Assembly (NCBI GenBank): GCA_963576565.1
Contig: OY755042.1
Span: 2,594,112-2,658,111, forward strand
DNA: 64,000 bases
Source: Aspidapion aeneum
Taxonomy: Eukaryota > Arthropoda > Insecta > Coleoptera > Brentidae
Direction of reading: 5' to 3'
Position numbers and translations under genes: made by a program. Each line of letters begins with the position of its first letter. Position 1 is the stretch's first letter. Under the pieces are notes generated by a model. The model was not told the origin of the DNA. It saw only the letters and a program-made list of their open reading frames with translations, and made no database searches. Shown in pieces: positions 23,412 through 35,600 of this stretch.

Positions 23412-25110
23412 AAAATGACATGATCCAAACTTTTCTGTCAGATTTTCCTATTTTATCTTAAGGTTATTTTGAAATTGCTGCTGGACTTTTATTTTTGGTC
23501 ACGCATCAAGTAATTTTTGTTTTTTTAAATTGTTATTTTAATGTTTCAAATGGTTTTTTATTTGGTTTTCGTTGGATTAACAAATTAAGGCCTAATGATG
23601 CCAGAAAGATATGTAATGTAATCGGCTATTTTAATATATTAGCATTTTTTGACTGAGGCCAGTGACTGTGTTCTTTTTCATCATAAGCACTTGCCTTTAG
23701 AATCTTAAATAATGTCAGCGTTCGATTTTCTAGTACAGCCCCAAAGTTGAAAATATTTAATCCACCTAGATTTTGAATAGTTTGTATCACCCAATGCATT
23801 TTTCTGTACTTCAATTCAAGCTCATCGTTCTTTTTTTTTTTAACGTGTGCCTATACAACGTAATTTTGTGTCAAGAGTCATTCCGAGATATTTTGCCTGA
23901 TTGGTATATGCTAAGGAATCGTTGTTTCTTGTTACCGAAGTATTATTAAGACTTACTGTTAAAGTTAGCATGAATTGATTTTCTTTTATTTAGTCAGGTG
24001 CGCCATCTTTTTGTTCACGTGTGAATGAATGAATCACTGCTGACATTTTATAGTTTCTCTTTAGATTATTATTTGTTAGATTTTTCTACTATCATCACAC
24101 CTATGAGGCAGTTTTCTGTTGTCGAAGAAAGATTGACGTTTTGAGCATATTTTTTGTTTTGGAGAAAAGTTAGCGCATCGACTACTGTCCATTCTCCAAT
24201 AGGGGCGACGGAACAAGCGGTTACACCTAGAGGTCGTTATGGTGAACAAGCATAATAGGGTCACTGGATCACGAAAACTGTGTCGTCAGGCTTTAAAACG
24301 GAGTGACCTTATATGCGTAGTAGAAGCCACCACTCCTAGATGTCGCCGTGGAAAATATGCAGTGACGCTCTGTCACTTTGAGCTCAATGACTTCATATGA
24401 TGTTGTAACACGAGTTTAGATCAATGTAGCCGCCTTTCAAATCGTGTCTGTCAAAGTTGAATTTGCTTGTAAATTAAGCGTTCTATTAATTTTTCTATAT
24501 CGGATATTTTGCAAATAAATTTTGTAGCACTCCGATGGCTCAGATTGGGTTTTGGCAGATACAGTGGACTATAATAAACATTGGCGCAAAAAATTCATTT
24601 AACTAGAGAAAGTAAATAATTTAAAAATTGCAGGGTAAATTTGAAAGAGAAAGAAAATGGTGATATAGCCTCATGGAGAGGGACTTACCGCTGTTTTGAA
24701 GTTCCAAAGTGCAAGGTGTACACCTTTCCATAAGAGCTATGTGGCTTGAAGTTCCAGCAGGATGATGGCACGATAATTTTAATTATTAATTTTCACTATT
24801 TTTTAAATTTTAATTTTAATGTTGTCGTTTTCTAGACATGGCGTCGCGCAGCACACTTTGTCTGTCACTCGATCCTGCGCTTGCAGTTTTTTTTCGCACA
24901 TGCGCACAGCACTTCACCCTCTATAGGAAAACCATATCACTATATTTTAAATTTTATGGATATGTGAAAAACACGATAGAGGACGCTTGTAGTGCCAAAG
25001 TATATAAAAATAAAGAAATAAGAAATAAAATGATAATTCTTAAATTTAGAATAGAAATTACATTTTTTGCGTTTAATTCTCGCATTTTAATGCAATTTTG
25101 CTTTAGGTAA
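23412..25110. other. Unassigned intronic sequence
   Basis: No gene recognised. The 24090-24440 part is less AT-rich and may be an old repeat. The open frame near 24838 has no familiar motif. Confidence 0.3.
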
Positions 25111-25115
25111 ATTTT

Positions 25116-25254
25116 AGCTCACACTACTACTATACTATAGTAGTGTGAGCTATTGTGATCCTAATTTTTTCGAGAAAAAAAAAGTTGCTCCGATTTCAAA
25201 AATTTTTATATATCTTTGCGTTTCAGATGATTTTGAAACTTTTTTGTTGCGCCC

Positions 25255-25305
<51 letters not shown>

Positions 25306-25865
25306 GGCTGTCTGTCTGTCTGTCTGTATGTCTGTCTGTCTGTAACGACCAACGCGCATAACTCAAAAACCGCTTGCCCGATTTTAATGAAATTTGGTAC
25401 CTACGCTGGGTTTTGGGTCGAGATGGTCCCATTTAAAAATGAACAAAATCCACCAAACAAAAGTCAAATAAAAGGGTGGGGGTATATTTCAAAAATTAGA
25501 GTTTATGTAAAAATAAAGGTAATTGCGTCTGGAGTTAAATATAATAAATTTTACTTTAAAAAAATGGGTGGGGGTAAATTTAAAATATTTGTGTTTATGT
25601 GGAAATATGGCGTGTGTGATATCAAACGAAAGGTAATTGAGTGTGGAGTTAAACAAAATACATTTTAGTTTAAAAAAAAGGTGGGGGGTAGATTTGAAAA
25701 ATTCAAGTTTAAGTCAAAACATGGCTTGTGTGGTATCAAACGAAAGGTAATTGAGTCTAGAGTTCAATAAAATATATTTTAGTTTTTAGTTATATTAGCT
25801 CACACGTACACTATAACTATAGTACCTAGTGTGGGCTTAGGTGCCCATTGATTGGCAGAGTATTA
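25116..25865 (+). mobile_element. Helitron-like (HINE-type) non-autonomous element, full copy
   Basis: Begins with hairpin AGCTCACACTACT...AGTGTGAGCT (25116-25151), has a (CTGT)n microsatellite at ~25253-25343, then CCGATTTTAATGAAATTTGG, four ~110-bp subrepeats, and a second hairpin sharing the AGCTCACAC stem (25797-25837) followed by TTGGCAGAGTATT. There are no terminal inverted repeats in the cut-and-paste sense. Hairpins near both ends, a GTCY microsatellite and subrepeats match Helentron-associated elements. In inverse orientation the first hairpin is followed by CTAA, as expected at a Helitron 3' end. Confidence 0.65.
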
Positions 25866-26450
25866 TAATAACTAATAGTTGACCCATTTACTTAGGATTA
25901 ATATAAATATAAGACTAATAATATTATGTTCAAGACAAAATTTTAGTCCATGAAAAATAGGAAAAAATAAAAGTAAAATTCAAAAATAAAAGAAAAATAA
26001 AGAGGTTTTTTATGGAAACCGAACAAATTTAAATACAGTTTTTAAATTCAATTTTTATAATGTTTTATTTTTATTGACTAGAAAATGGTTTAATTAGCAT
26101 TTATTAAAAAATTGATTAAGTAGCAGCTTCTTTAACTAAAGGAGAGTTTACACATGCATGGATTTGCTGGCGCCAATATAAACTGGCGCGCCAGTAAGTT
26201 AAATTTGCAAGTGTAAACACCGACTTGCACACAAGTTATTTTTTTGCATGCATGTATCAAAAAAGTCTGCAGCTGACTGAATTTGCTGGCGCCAGTGGTG
26301 ACGCATGCGCGCAGAAAAGGAAAATTTTCATGTGTAAACAAGTGCTTGCACGTCGACTCGCCAGTTTTAAGTTCATTATTTTACATTATTTTTTATTTTC
26401 ATTGTGTTTGAGCTTAAAAATTTTGTTTATTTTTGTTTTTATAGCTTAAT

Positions 26451-26779
26451 ATGGCTAAAAAAAGTGGTCAGCAGAACTGACCATACAGTTTCTTGAAGGC
26501 TATGAATGTTTTCCTTGTTTATGGGATGTACACAGTAGTTCGTATAAAAAAAAAGATAGTCGAGATAATGCTTCCCAAAAAATTAGTAAAATAATGACTA
26601 TTGAAGGCTTTGAAGTTGCAGAAGTAAAAGCAAAAATATGATCCATAAGAAACACATATGCTTTGGAATTGACAAAAATTAAAAAAAGCCAACGTTCCGG
26701 AGCCGGTGCAAATGAAGTATACACCCCAAAAATACCATGGTTTAAAGTAGCAGACCGAATTTTAAAGAATGTTGTTTAA
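26451..26779 (+). pseudogene. Harbinger-associated MADF-domain protein, broken
   Basis: ATG at 26451 gives MAKKSGQQN and then hits TGA; the MADF domain continues in another frame with FLEGYECFPCLWDVHSSSYK, ISKIMTIEGFEVAEVKAKI, then an in-frame TGA (26639-26641), then SIRNTYALELTKIKKSQRSG and PKIPWFKVADRIL. MADF/Myb-like partner proteins help PIF/Harbinger transposases bind the ends of the element. One frameshift and one nonsense codon show that it is dead. Confidence 0.75.
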
Positions 26780-26784
26780 ATAAG

Positions 26785-27034
26785 AGAAACTCTAGAAGAA
26801 TATCAAAATGTTGCTTTGTCATTTGAAGATGGTTTTTATAGCTCGCAGGATCTTCTGCTGCAAGTTCTCCTAAAAGTTTTTCGGAAGCACCCAAAGTAGA
26901 TCGACTAGCAATCCATGCTTTAACCCATGCAGATACGGCCTTTTCGTTGTTCCTTTTCCTGAATCTCTTTTATTTTTTTTTTTCAATAAAAGTTTAGCGA
27001 CTATTTTGCAGGCTTCCGAGAGTTCAGCCGACAT
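26785..27034 (-). pseudogene. Harbinger transposase N-terminus, truncated
   Basis: The minus strand starts MSAELSEACKIVAKLL (ATG at 27034-27032). After a frameshift in a poly-A tract it reads FRKRNNEKAVSAWVKAWI, LGASEKLLGELAAEDPASYK and HLQMTKQHFDILL. The W-V-K-W...LGA...LL.EL...DP.SY.N.L.M order is that of the PIF/Harbinger transposase before its DDE domain. It ends at the internal-deletion junction with the MADF gene. Confidence 0.75.
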
Positions 27035-27206
27035 ATCGCGTATCGTGTACACTTTAAAAATGAAACTGGCGTGCGCCAGTCTTTTTAATTTTGCACAATA
27101 GTGTAAACCTTTACTGGCGTGCAAATAGAACTGGCGCGAACACTGGCGCCACTAAATTCATGCATGTGTAAACCCACTATAAAATAAATATGTATATCTT
27201 AACATA

Positions 27207-27451
27207 TCGTCGCCTTAATGCAGAACTGTTGTCACAAAATTAAGTTTTTACAGAAGAACGCTTTTTTAGTTGGACTTAGCACGGGTCAAGGTACCATCAC
27301 TTAAATTGGTCGGGCGGATGGTGGGGGCGTTTCATCCCTTAGACATCCATTATTTCTGCATTCAATAAAGCGCGCTTGGAGCTATACGTTTCCACAAAAA
27401 AACGAAAAATGGGAAAACTGGACATAGAATAGTTCTGCATTAAGGCGACGA
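27207..27451. mobile_element. MITE (245 bp) with TA duplication
   Basis: Ends TCGTCGCCTTAATGCAGAAC and its inverse, flanked by TA at both ends; about 21-bp terminal inverted repeats. Likely Tc1/mariner-class, non-coding. Confidence 0.75.
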
Positions 27452-27453
27452 TA

Positions 27454-29494
27454 TAGTTTTTCAAATTCCCTGTAAATTTATATTTTAATAACTAGCATGA
27501 AATCTAGATGGAGCCAGACATATTACATACAACATTATTTGTTCGTTTTGTGGCAAAATAACATAAACCTATGACACATAATTGAATCGGCGCCAAGAAA
27601 CATTAAAAATAAATTCTCCTTCAAACTGTTTTGTTTACCTCATTCTCGTTTTAGAGGAGAAATTTATGTATTTTAATAATGTCTGATTTTGATGCTGCAG
27701 CAATTTAAAAGTTACAATAACGCACAATAAAACCACCGTCAAGAGAATTTTTAAAAAATCCTTCATACTATTAGCTATATATTTAATAGATATTTACGTC
27801 ACTATACCGGAAACGTAAATTTTGCAGGTTGGCGCAGGAAATTTACAGGCCAGGCCTGTAAAGTCGATAAACCAATATTTTACGTTATAATTGGAATCCT
27901 TATTAATCGACATAAAGGACAAAAAAATCGGGCAAAAGAAAAATTATATAATAGTCCATTTGAAAAAACTTGAATAATAGATGCGCAAAATAGAAGTTTA
28001 TCATACATGACAAAAACAGAATCGTTGTATTTATTAAAACTGGAAAAAAAATTATAAAAAGGGCTTATCTTGTGTGTCGTTCACTGAAAGAAGAGCCATT
28101 CTAATATTACTACGTATTTGTTACGTCCTTATCTGCAACCTCTAAAGCGCATTTTAAGCAAATAAAGAAGAGCGGATTTTGTATTGCTATGGATGATGTC
28201 ATGATGTGTAAGACAGTTAAAATGAAATTTGGTGCCTATTTCTTACTGGGCAAATACAATCCTCTATCGTTTATTGTCATGTATACTGGTTACGGCCCTG
28301 TCCCTCTCATTTAAATGGGCATCATGGAAGTTTGGCGGCAAAGATAAATCGGGAATAAATAATATTATTGTTTTTAAATCCAAAAATAATGAAAAATACA
28401 TATTTTTTTCTTTTTTTTCTTTGATAAGCTCCCCTGTCCTTCTTTGGGCGATGTTAACCTAACCTCTTAGTCAATTATTCCCAACCTACGGTCCCTCATA
28501 CCCCCCCGAAGCACCCCCCTTTGCGCCCATGAATATATCATATAATTTAGATCAAATAATAAAAAAAAGAGATATTTAGTTAAAAGAAAATGCAATTATT
28601 TTTAAATATTTCACGCTAATTCTATCAGAATTAGAACAATTCTCGTAACTACAAAATCGTCGAAATCAAAACAATACGGCCCGACCGACAACGCCAAGTT
28701 GTCTCAATGCACTAATTTAAGCTGCTCATAAAATAGTGCAGGCGAATAGGTCACAGATTAACGATCTGGATGTTGCCGGATCCGTTTTTGGTTCATTTTT
28801 TCCCTCCTCTCATAGTCGTCTTCGAATTTCTTAAGATTTAACTAAGTTGGCGCCCTAGAGCCACAATGACACAGAAATGCAAAGAAAATGTGTAAAATCT
28901 AACCTAAAAATAAAATTATAATAGTTTTTTAAATTTTTACCGCAACTGATTCACAAGAGCACGACCGAAGGAAGGCCCCGATTCTGTGTACTGTAAAATT
29001 CTATAAGGACATGTCGTCTCTTTCTTTATTTCGTAATTAGAATGCGACAAAACATCTACGGTGCACAGAATTTGGGTTCAGTTAAGCGCGCTTCCACCCA
29101 CTGTATCCTCGTTCGAACACGAATACAAACATACATACCGGGTATTAATTTTTAGTTAGTAATTAGGTCTTTGGTGAATTCCTTTTGGGGTTTATTGATA
29201 CTTTATGATGAAATTATTACGTAAAATTTTGGAGTGCACGTGCACAGGGATCGGTAAAGAAACAAGAGACCGGAAAATCGTTTTATCGGCTTCTCTTATA
29301 TTGACAGTTTTTAAAATATTCTTATTTTGACAGGTGTCACATTTCTATCAAACTAATCTAATATATTAAAAGTATTCATAATTCTGTACAAAAATTACTA
29401 AAACCTTTTTACAAGTTGTGCAAACTGCATGCTTTAATAGGTATATTAAAACATTTTTTTTGAACTGAACAGTGTCTTTTTCATTTCATTTACT
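27454..29494. other. Unassigned intronic sequence with a dispersed repeat
   Basis: 28960-29160 shares a block (ACTGTAAAATTCTAT, CATGTCGTC, and ACGAATACAAACATACAT) with 36300-36640 in the opposite orientation. No exon recognised in the rest. Confidence 0.4.
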
Positions 29495-29630
29495 TTATTC
29501 TGGAAATATTTGTTTTATTGGTATCCTTTTCAAAACGTTTTGTGCAAATTTCTGGAAAATTGCTGCATAACCTTTTTCATAGCCTTCTCGAACATCGTAG
29601 TAGACTGCTTTCCATTCCTCGTTTAATAAC
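29495..29630 (-). CDS. takeout/JHBP-family gene, last coding exon
   Basis: TTTTAG acceptor at 29631-29632. The first base completes an AGG Arg codon begun on the previous exon. Encodes LLNEEWKAVYYDVREG, then AAIFQKFAQNVLKRIPIKQI and FPE, ending TAA (29497-29495), the standard C-terminus of the family. AATAAA overlaps the stop codon, but a poly(A) site only a few bases downstream would be unusually close. Confidence 0.88.
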
Positions 29631-32600
29631 CTAAAAGTTCAAAAAGTTATGGGCTTAAAAAACACTCTTACATCAAACATATATCTATTTAGTCTTCTTC
29701 GATCCATTTTTGGAAATTCTACTCTTCTTTGACTGTCGCCGTCGCATGCTTCTTCAAAATCGTCCGCCCATCTCATTTGAGGTCTTCCACTACTTTTAGT
29801 TTCCCAAGGTCTCCAGTTTCCAACACATTTTGTTCCATAGATCGTGTTTTTCCAAATTTCCATTTTAATTTTGCTACCTCTCCTCTGACATCTGTCTTTC
29901 CATTGATCTTTGGGGGTCCAAGTCCGGGATCCATATGTGAATACAGGAAGGATACATTGGTTATTCGTTTTGAGGTACTAAGGATGTTTGTAGTTTTTTA
30001 ATATGTTATTTTATTTTTATTAAGTATTATTTATGTTTTTTTTGCCATTTTAAATAGTGATTTAAAATTGATGTATTTCTTTTTGACTTGTTCCTTACTA
30101 ACTGTATTGTGTGCTCGCAATTAAATAAGTATCTATTTATCTATATATTGTATTTTTTGAAAGTATTAAAGACTATGTCATTTTGTATTTTATTCTGACA
30201 AATAAATAAAAATATGCCAAAATATAATCCGGCAGTTAACCATGCAATTTTAAAAATACGTATGTTATCACGTATATCGCTTTTATAATGCCGATAATGT
30301 ACGATGATTATTATGACAGTAATTGTTTACGTTTGTATGTTTTTAGAATAATTCGATCATAACAAAAATATTTCATGTAAAAAAAAACAAAGTACACTAA
30401 AGTGGTATTCCGTAAAAAGAATTGAGATAAAAGTAAAGCCAAGTTCTCCAATACAAATTTCACAATGAATGGTTCTTACTAGTTTGGAAATGTTTTTTTA
30501 AACTTTGCTATTCCAGCCAAACTTTTTTAAAAATTAAAAATTAAAAATTAAAAATTAAAAATTAAAAATTAAAAATTAAAAATTAAAAATTAAAAATTAA
30601 AAATTAAAAATTAAAAATTAAAAATTAAAAATTAAAAATTAAAAATTAAAAATTAAAAATTAAAAATTAAAAATTAAAAATTAAAAATTAAAAATTAAAA
30701 ATTAAAAATTAAAAATTAAAAATTAAAAATTAAAAATTAAAAATTAAAAATTAAAAATTAAAAATTAAAAATTAAAAATTAAGAATTAAGAATTAAGAAT
30801 TAAGAATTAAGAATTAAGAATTAACAATTAACAATTAACAATTAACAATTAACAACTAACAATTAACAATTAACAATTAACAATTAACAATTAACAATTA
30901 ACAATTAACAATTAACAATTAACAATTAACAATTAACAATTAACAATTAACAATTAACAATTAACAATTAACAATTAACAATTAACAATTAACAATTAAC
31001 AATTAACAATTAACAATTAACAATTAACAATTAACAATTAACAATTAACAATTAACAATTAACAATTAACAATTAACAATTAACAATTAAAAATTAAAAA
31101 TTAAAAATTAAAAATTAAAAATTAAAAATTAAAAATTAAAAATTAAAAATTAAAAATTAAAAATTAAAAATTAAAAATTAAAAATTAAAAATTAAAAATT
31201 AAAAATTAAAAATTAAAAATTAAAAATTAAAAATTAAAAATTAAAAATTAAAAATTAAAAATTAAAAATTAAAAATTAAAAATTAAAAATTAAAAATTAA
31301 AAATTAAAAATTAAAAATTAAAAATTAAAAATTAAAAATTAAAAATTAAAAATTAAAAATTAAAAATTAAAAATTAAAAATTAAAAATTAAAAATTAAAA
31401 ATTAAAAATTAAAAATTAAAAATTAAAAATTAAAAATTAAAAATTAAAAATTAAAAATTAAAAATTAAAAATTAAAAATTAAAAATTAAAAATTAAAAAT
31501 TAAAAATTAAAAATTAAAAATTAAAAATTAAAAATTAAAAATTAAAAATTAAAAATTAAAAATTAAAAATTAAAAATTAAAAATTAAAAATTAAAAATTA
31601 AAAATTAAAAATTAAAAATTAAAAATTAAAAATTAAAAATTAAAAATTAAAAATTAAAAATTAAAAATTAAAAATTAAAAATTAAAAATTAAAAATTAAA
31701 AATTAAAAATTAAAAATTAAAAATTAAAAATTAAAAATTAAAAATTAAAAATTAAAAATTAAAAATTAAAAATTAAAAATTAAAAATTAAAAATTAAAAA
31801 TTAAAAATTAAAAATTAAAAATTAAAAATTAAAAATTAAAAATTAAAAATTAAAAATTAAAAATTAAAAATTAAAAATTAAAAATTAAAAATTAAAAATT
31901 AAAAATTAAAAATTAAAAATTAAAAATTAAAAATTAAAAATTAAAAATTAAAAATTAAAAATTAAAAATTAAAAATTAAAAATTAAAAATTAAAAATTAA
32001 AAATTAAAAATTATAAAAATTAAAAATTAAAAAAAACGTGTATGGCTTCGCCCGTTTATCGGCCAATATTCCAAATAGTTATTAATTTCAATAGCAAAAA
32101 TTGCATTGCACAAAAGTGCACAGCGACAGCCGATCGACGTGGAGTCGAGGAAATGAAAGCGCCCGATATGATGTTCAATAATTCATTCATTCATAAACCT
32201 CGCCCGGTATTGGAATTCTTATCCAAGCTCTTCTGAAAACGGCAGCGGCCATTTATTAAGTCCCCGACTGTACAACGCGCGAACTTTGCGAGGCACTGCC
32301 GTGCCCTCAGATTATTTTAACAGTCACCATCATAGTATTTAAAACACTATATAAATTTATTGTATCCTTTGTATCCCCGCATCATTAGACTTCATCTGAC
32401 TTTTTGGACAGCGTCTATTTCAATAATTTTGATTATTTTCATTCATCCCAATTAATAAAACCTTATTTCTGATTTACTTCGGAAAAGTCAAATTTTTACG
32501 TTTATCACTTTTTCATAATTCATGGATTTTAACTGACCTGTTAATGTTATCGCCTAGAAGTTGGTTTCCATTAAACAAATTGTTAAAATGATAACTGACA

Positions 32601-35600
32601 TGAGCGGGAATCATGTTAAGAGAGTAAGATTTCACTGAAAAATACGTTTTATCATCCTTTTCGGTTTCCTCAAGTTTCAACGTGTGTCCAACGGACATGT
32701 CTTCTAAAAAAGAGAGAACAAAATGATTCCAAGGATCCGACTTATGTTGCAAATTAAATAGTATTAGTACGGGCAGCGGCGTATATAGGGGAGCCCCCCC
32801 CCCCCCCCCGCCCGAAGCTAAGATTTTTTTAGATATCTTCTACATATTTCATGAATACAAAAATGAAAGAGCATAAGCCCCCCCCAAAAAACTCTCGGGC
32901 CCACCCCGAAACTTTTTTCTATATACGCCACTGAGTACTAATATTCAGGTCTTTTTTACAAGCTTTTATTTAGCTTCAGATGTTCTGTCTAACTATCTAA
33001 CTAACTATCTAACTAACTATCTAACTAACTATCTAACTAACTATCTAACTAACTATCTAACTAACTATCTAACTAACTAACTATCTAACTAACTATCTAT
33101 CAAATCTTGTGAAGCGTTTTTGACACACTTTCCATTATCCGATTTAGATTAAATTTGGAACACACATAGTGGTCCCATGACAATACAACATTAAGAAAAA
33201 ATATCCTCCCACCCCTACCCCCACCCCCTTCCATAGAAAATGCGTTTTTGACACCCTTCCCATTATCCAATTTGGATAAAATTTGGTATACATATAGTGG
33301 TCCGATGACAATACAACATTGAAAAAAAATCCTACCACTCCTACCCCCACCCCCATCTATAGAAAAATGCGTTTTTGACACACTTCCCATTATCCGATTT
33401 GGATAAAATTTGGTATACATATAGTGGTCCGATGACAATACAACATTAATGAAAAATTGTCCTCCCACCCTACCCCCCACCCCCTTCCATAAAAAATGCG
33501 TTTTTGACACACTTCACTTCAAATGACTTTTATAAAATTTGGTATATGCATAAAGGTCCGATGGCAATACAGCCGAAACAAAAAATATATTTTTACCTCT
33601 ACCCCCACCCTCTCTTTCCCCCAATAGAAAAATGAGTTTCCAAACAACTCACGATCAGCGATTTAATTATAATCTAGAATAAACTCTTCTGTTCTGTTAT
33701 TGAACAAATATTTTCATTTAATAAAGTAGATAGCTGAGACTAAAAAGTAGAAACTTTTATAAAATGCACTAAAAATTTAAAAATCATTTTCTAACATTTT
33801 AATATTATCATAATAATAAAAGCGATGGCCGCAAATCAAAGCATAAGTTAATCTAAATTTGTGATCTAAACACTTAAAGAATATTCAACATAGCAGGTCA
33901 TCAAAGATATGTTTGATGTGCCGCAATGCTATGCCATTGCCATACCTATGTCAAAGAAATGCTGGGGTATCTTGACTCGGGTTGGGTGGGTTTGATACCT
34001 CTGCATTTTTTTGCTAGATTGATTCTTGCAAATAGTGATATTTAATTGATACGGATATCTTATCGTGCTAACATCGTCAAAATTTCCATCAGTCGGCCAT
34101 CGCTTTTATTATTATGATAATCAGTGGCGCACCCAGGAATGTGTCTTGGGGGGGGGCCGACAGCTACAAAGCGCGCCCTCAAAAAACTTGCGACCAAAAA
34201 AAAAAAAAGGTCATCATGTGTGGGGAAGGCCGACAGGTACAAAGCGCGCCCTCACCAAACTTGCGACCAAAAAAAAAAAAAATGTCATTATGTCTTTTCG
34301 CAACTACGCCACTGCTTGGGGTTGGGGGGGGGGCGAAGCCTCCTGATGTCAAATTTTAAGGTATTTGTCATGTTTTATCATCAAATATATAGAAAATATA
34401 TTAAAAATCTAAGGCTTGGGGGGGCCCCGGCTTAGAACAACTATGACTCAAGAGAGACACTCAGGTTTGTCATTGTTATTCATAGAAAAAGATGTTGAGG
34501 TCGACTTAGACAGTGTAGTAGACGCTTTCAGTCAGCGACGTAGAAAACTTTCTTTGTAGAATTGCTGAATTACATACTTCCTGTGTATACATATAAATAA
34601 GTTGGTAAATGTATTATTAAATTTGTTATATTAAAATATTAGAACATTTAATGCGCGTATTTTTTTTTATTCATTGCACACTTTGCACGACTCTTTAAAA
34701 CCTATGTTTGCTTTTTGTTCAAGATAGACCGGGGCCACGGCCCCCCCTGAAAAGCAAGGCTAGCTACGCCAATGCTCCCACTGCCCGAGGCATGGAGATG
34801 TAAAACCTGTTAGTACGGAGGCCAGTCTTAAAATTCAATTTTCATACCTCGTATATTTAAGGAATGCCGATTCAAATATGCAATAGGGTGTTAAAAAACA
34901 TCGACCAGGGGGTTACATTTATAATAAAACACCCTGTACTTTACTGTATTAAACATACCCAAAATTAGTTCACAGTCACCATTGCCCTGTACAGATAGAA
35001 GCAATATTTTTCCATTAATGTTATAATCCGCTTTTTGTGTAACTTTTTTATGAAATGTTGTAACTGTTAAGGTATGGGTCGTCCAATCCATACTAAAACA
35101 AGTTTTACAATTTTAATTGTTTGGTAAACTTATCACGTCCTTGCAATGCAACTATAGGTAAATTTAGCGGGAATAAGGACACTGTTGTTCTGGTAAATAT
35201 ACGTTTTAATCCATCGGTAACGTTTCGACAATGGTTTTTGTCTTCTTCAGACCTTCAGACTAGATCGTACATTGGAACAACAAAAAACAAGAATTCAAGC
35301 ACATCAGGAAAACAAACGGCACAAAATTAAAAACGAAACCCAACATTAATCTGCTAATTATTTATATTTTCTATTTTCTATTATTTCTAATTATTAACAA
35401 AAGAAAATATAAATAATTAGCAGATTAATGTTGGGTTTCGTTTTTAATTTTGTGCCGTTTGTTTTCCTGATGTGCTTGAATTCTTGTTTTTGTTGTTCCA
35501 ATGTACGATCTAGTCTGAAGGTCTGAAGAAGACAAAAACCATTGTCGAAACGTTACCGATGGATTAAAACGTATATTTACCAGAACAACAGTGTCCTTAT

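Larger units (their letters stand above)
26140..27179. mobile_element. PIF/Harbinger transposon, internally deleted (1040 bp)
   Basis: Inverted ends (GTTTACACATGCATG cores, then GGCGCC repeats) are flanked by TAA at 26137-26139 and 27180-27182, the TWA duplication typical of PIF/Harbinger. Both characteristic ORFs survive in part: a MADF protein (+) and the start of the transposase (-), convergent. The DDE catalytic region is deleted. Confidence 0.85.

Noticed and set aside
24838..25110. 90-codon plus-strand frame starting MASRSTLCLSL
   Set aside because: No homologous motifs, poor composition, and no supporting splice sites or poly(A) signal.
25145..25432. Overlapping frames rich in SVCLSVCL or DRQTDRQT
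   Set aside because: They are translations of the (CTGT)n microsatellite inside a Helitron-like element, not genes.
30527..32036. Heptamer array as a telomeric or CRISPR-like array
   Set aside because: Units are AAAAATT-type without spacers and unlike any insect telomere repeat; plain satellite.
33100..33510. 136-codon Gly-rich minus-strand frame
   Set aside because: Product of a 129-bp tandem repeat whose unit length is divisible by three; no family resemblance.
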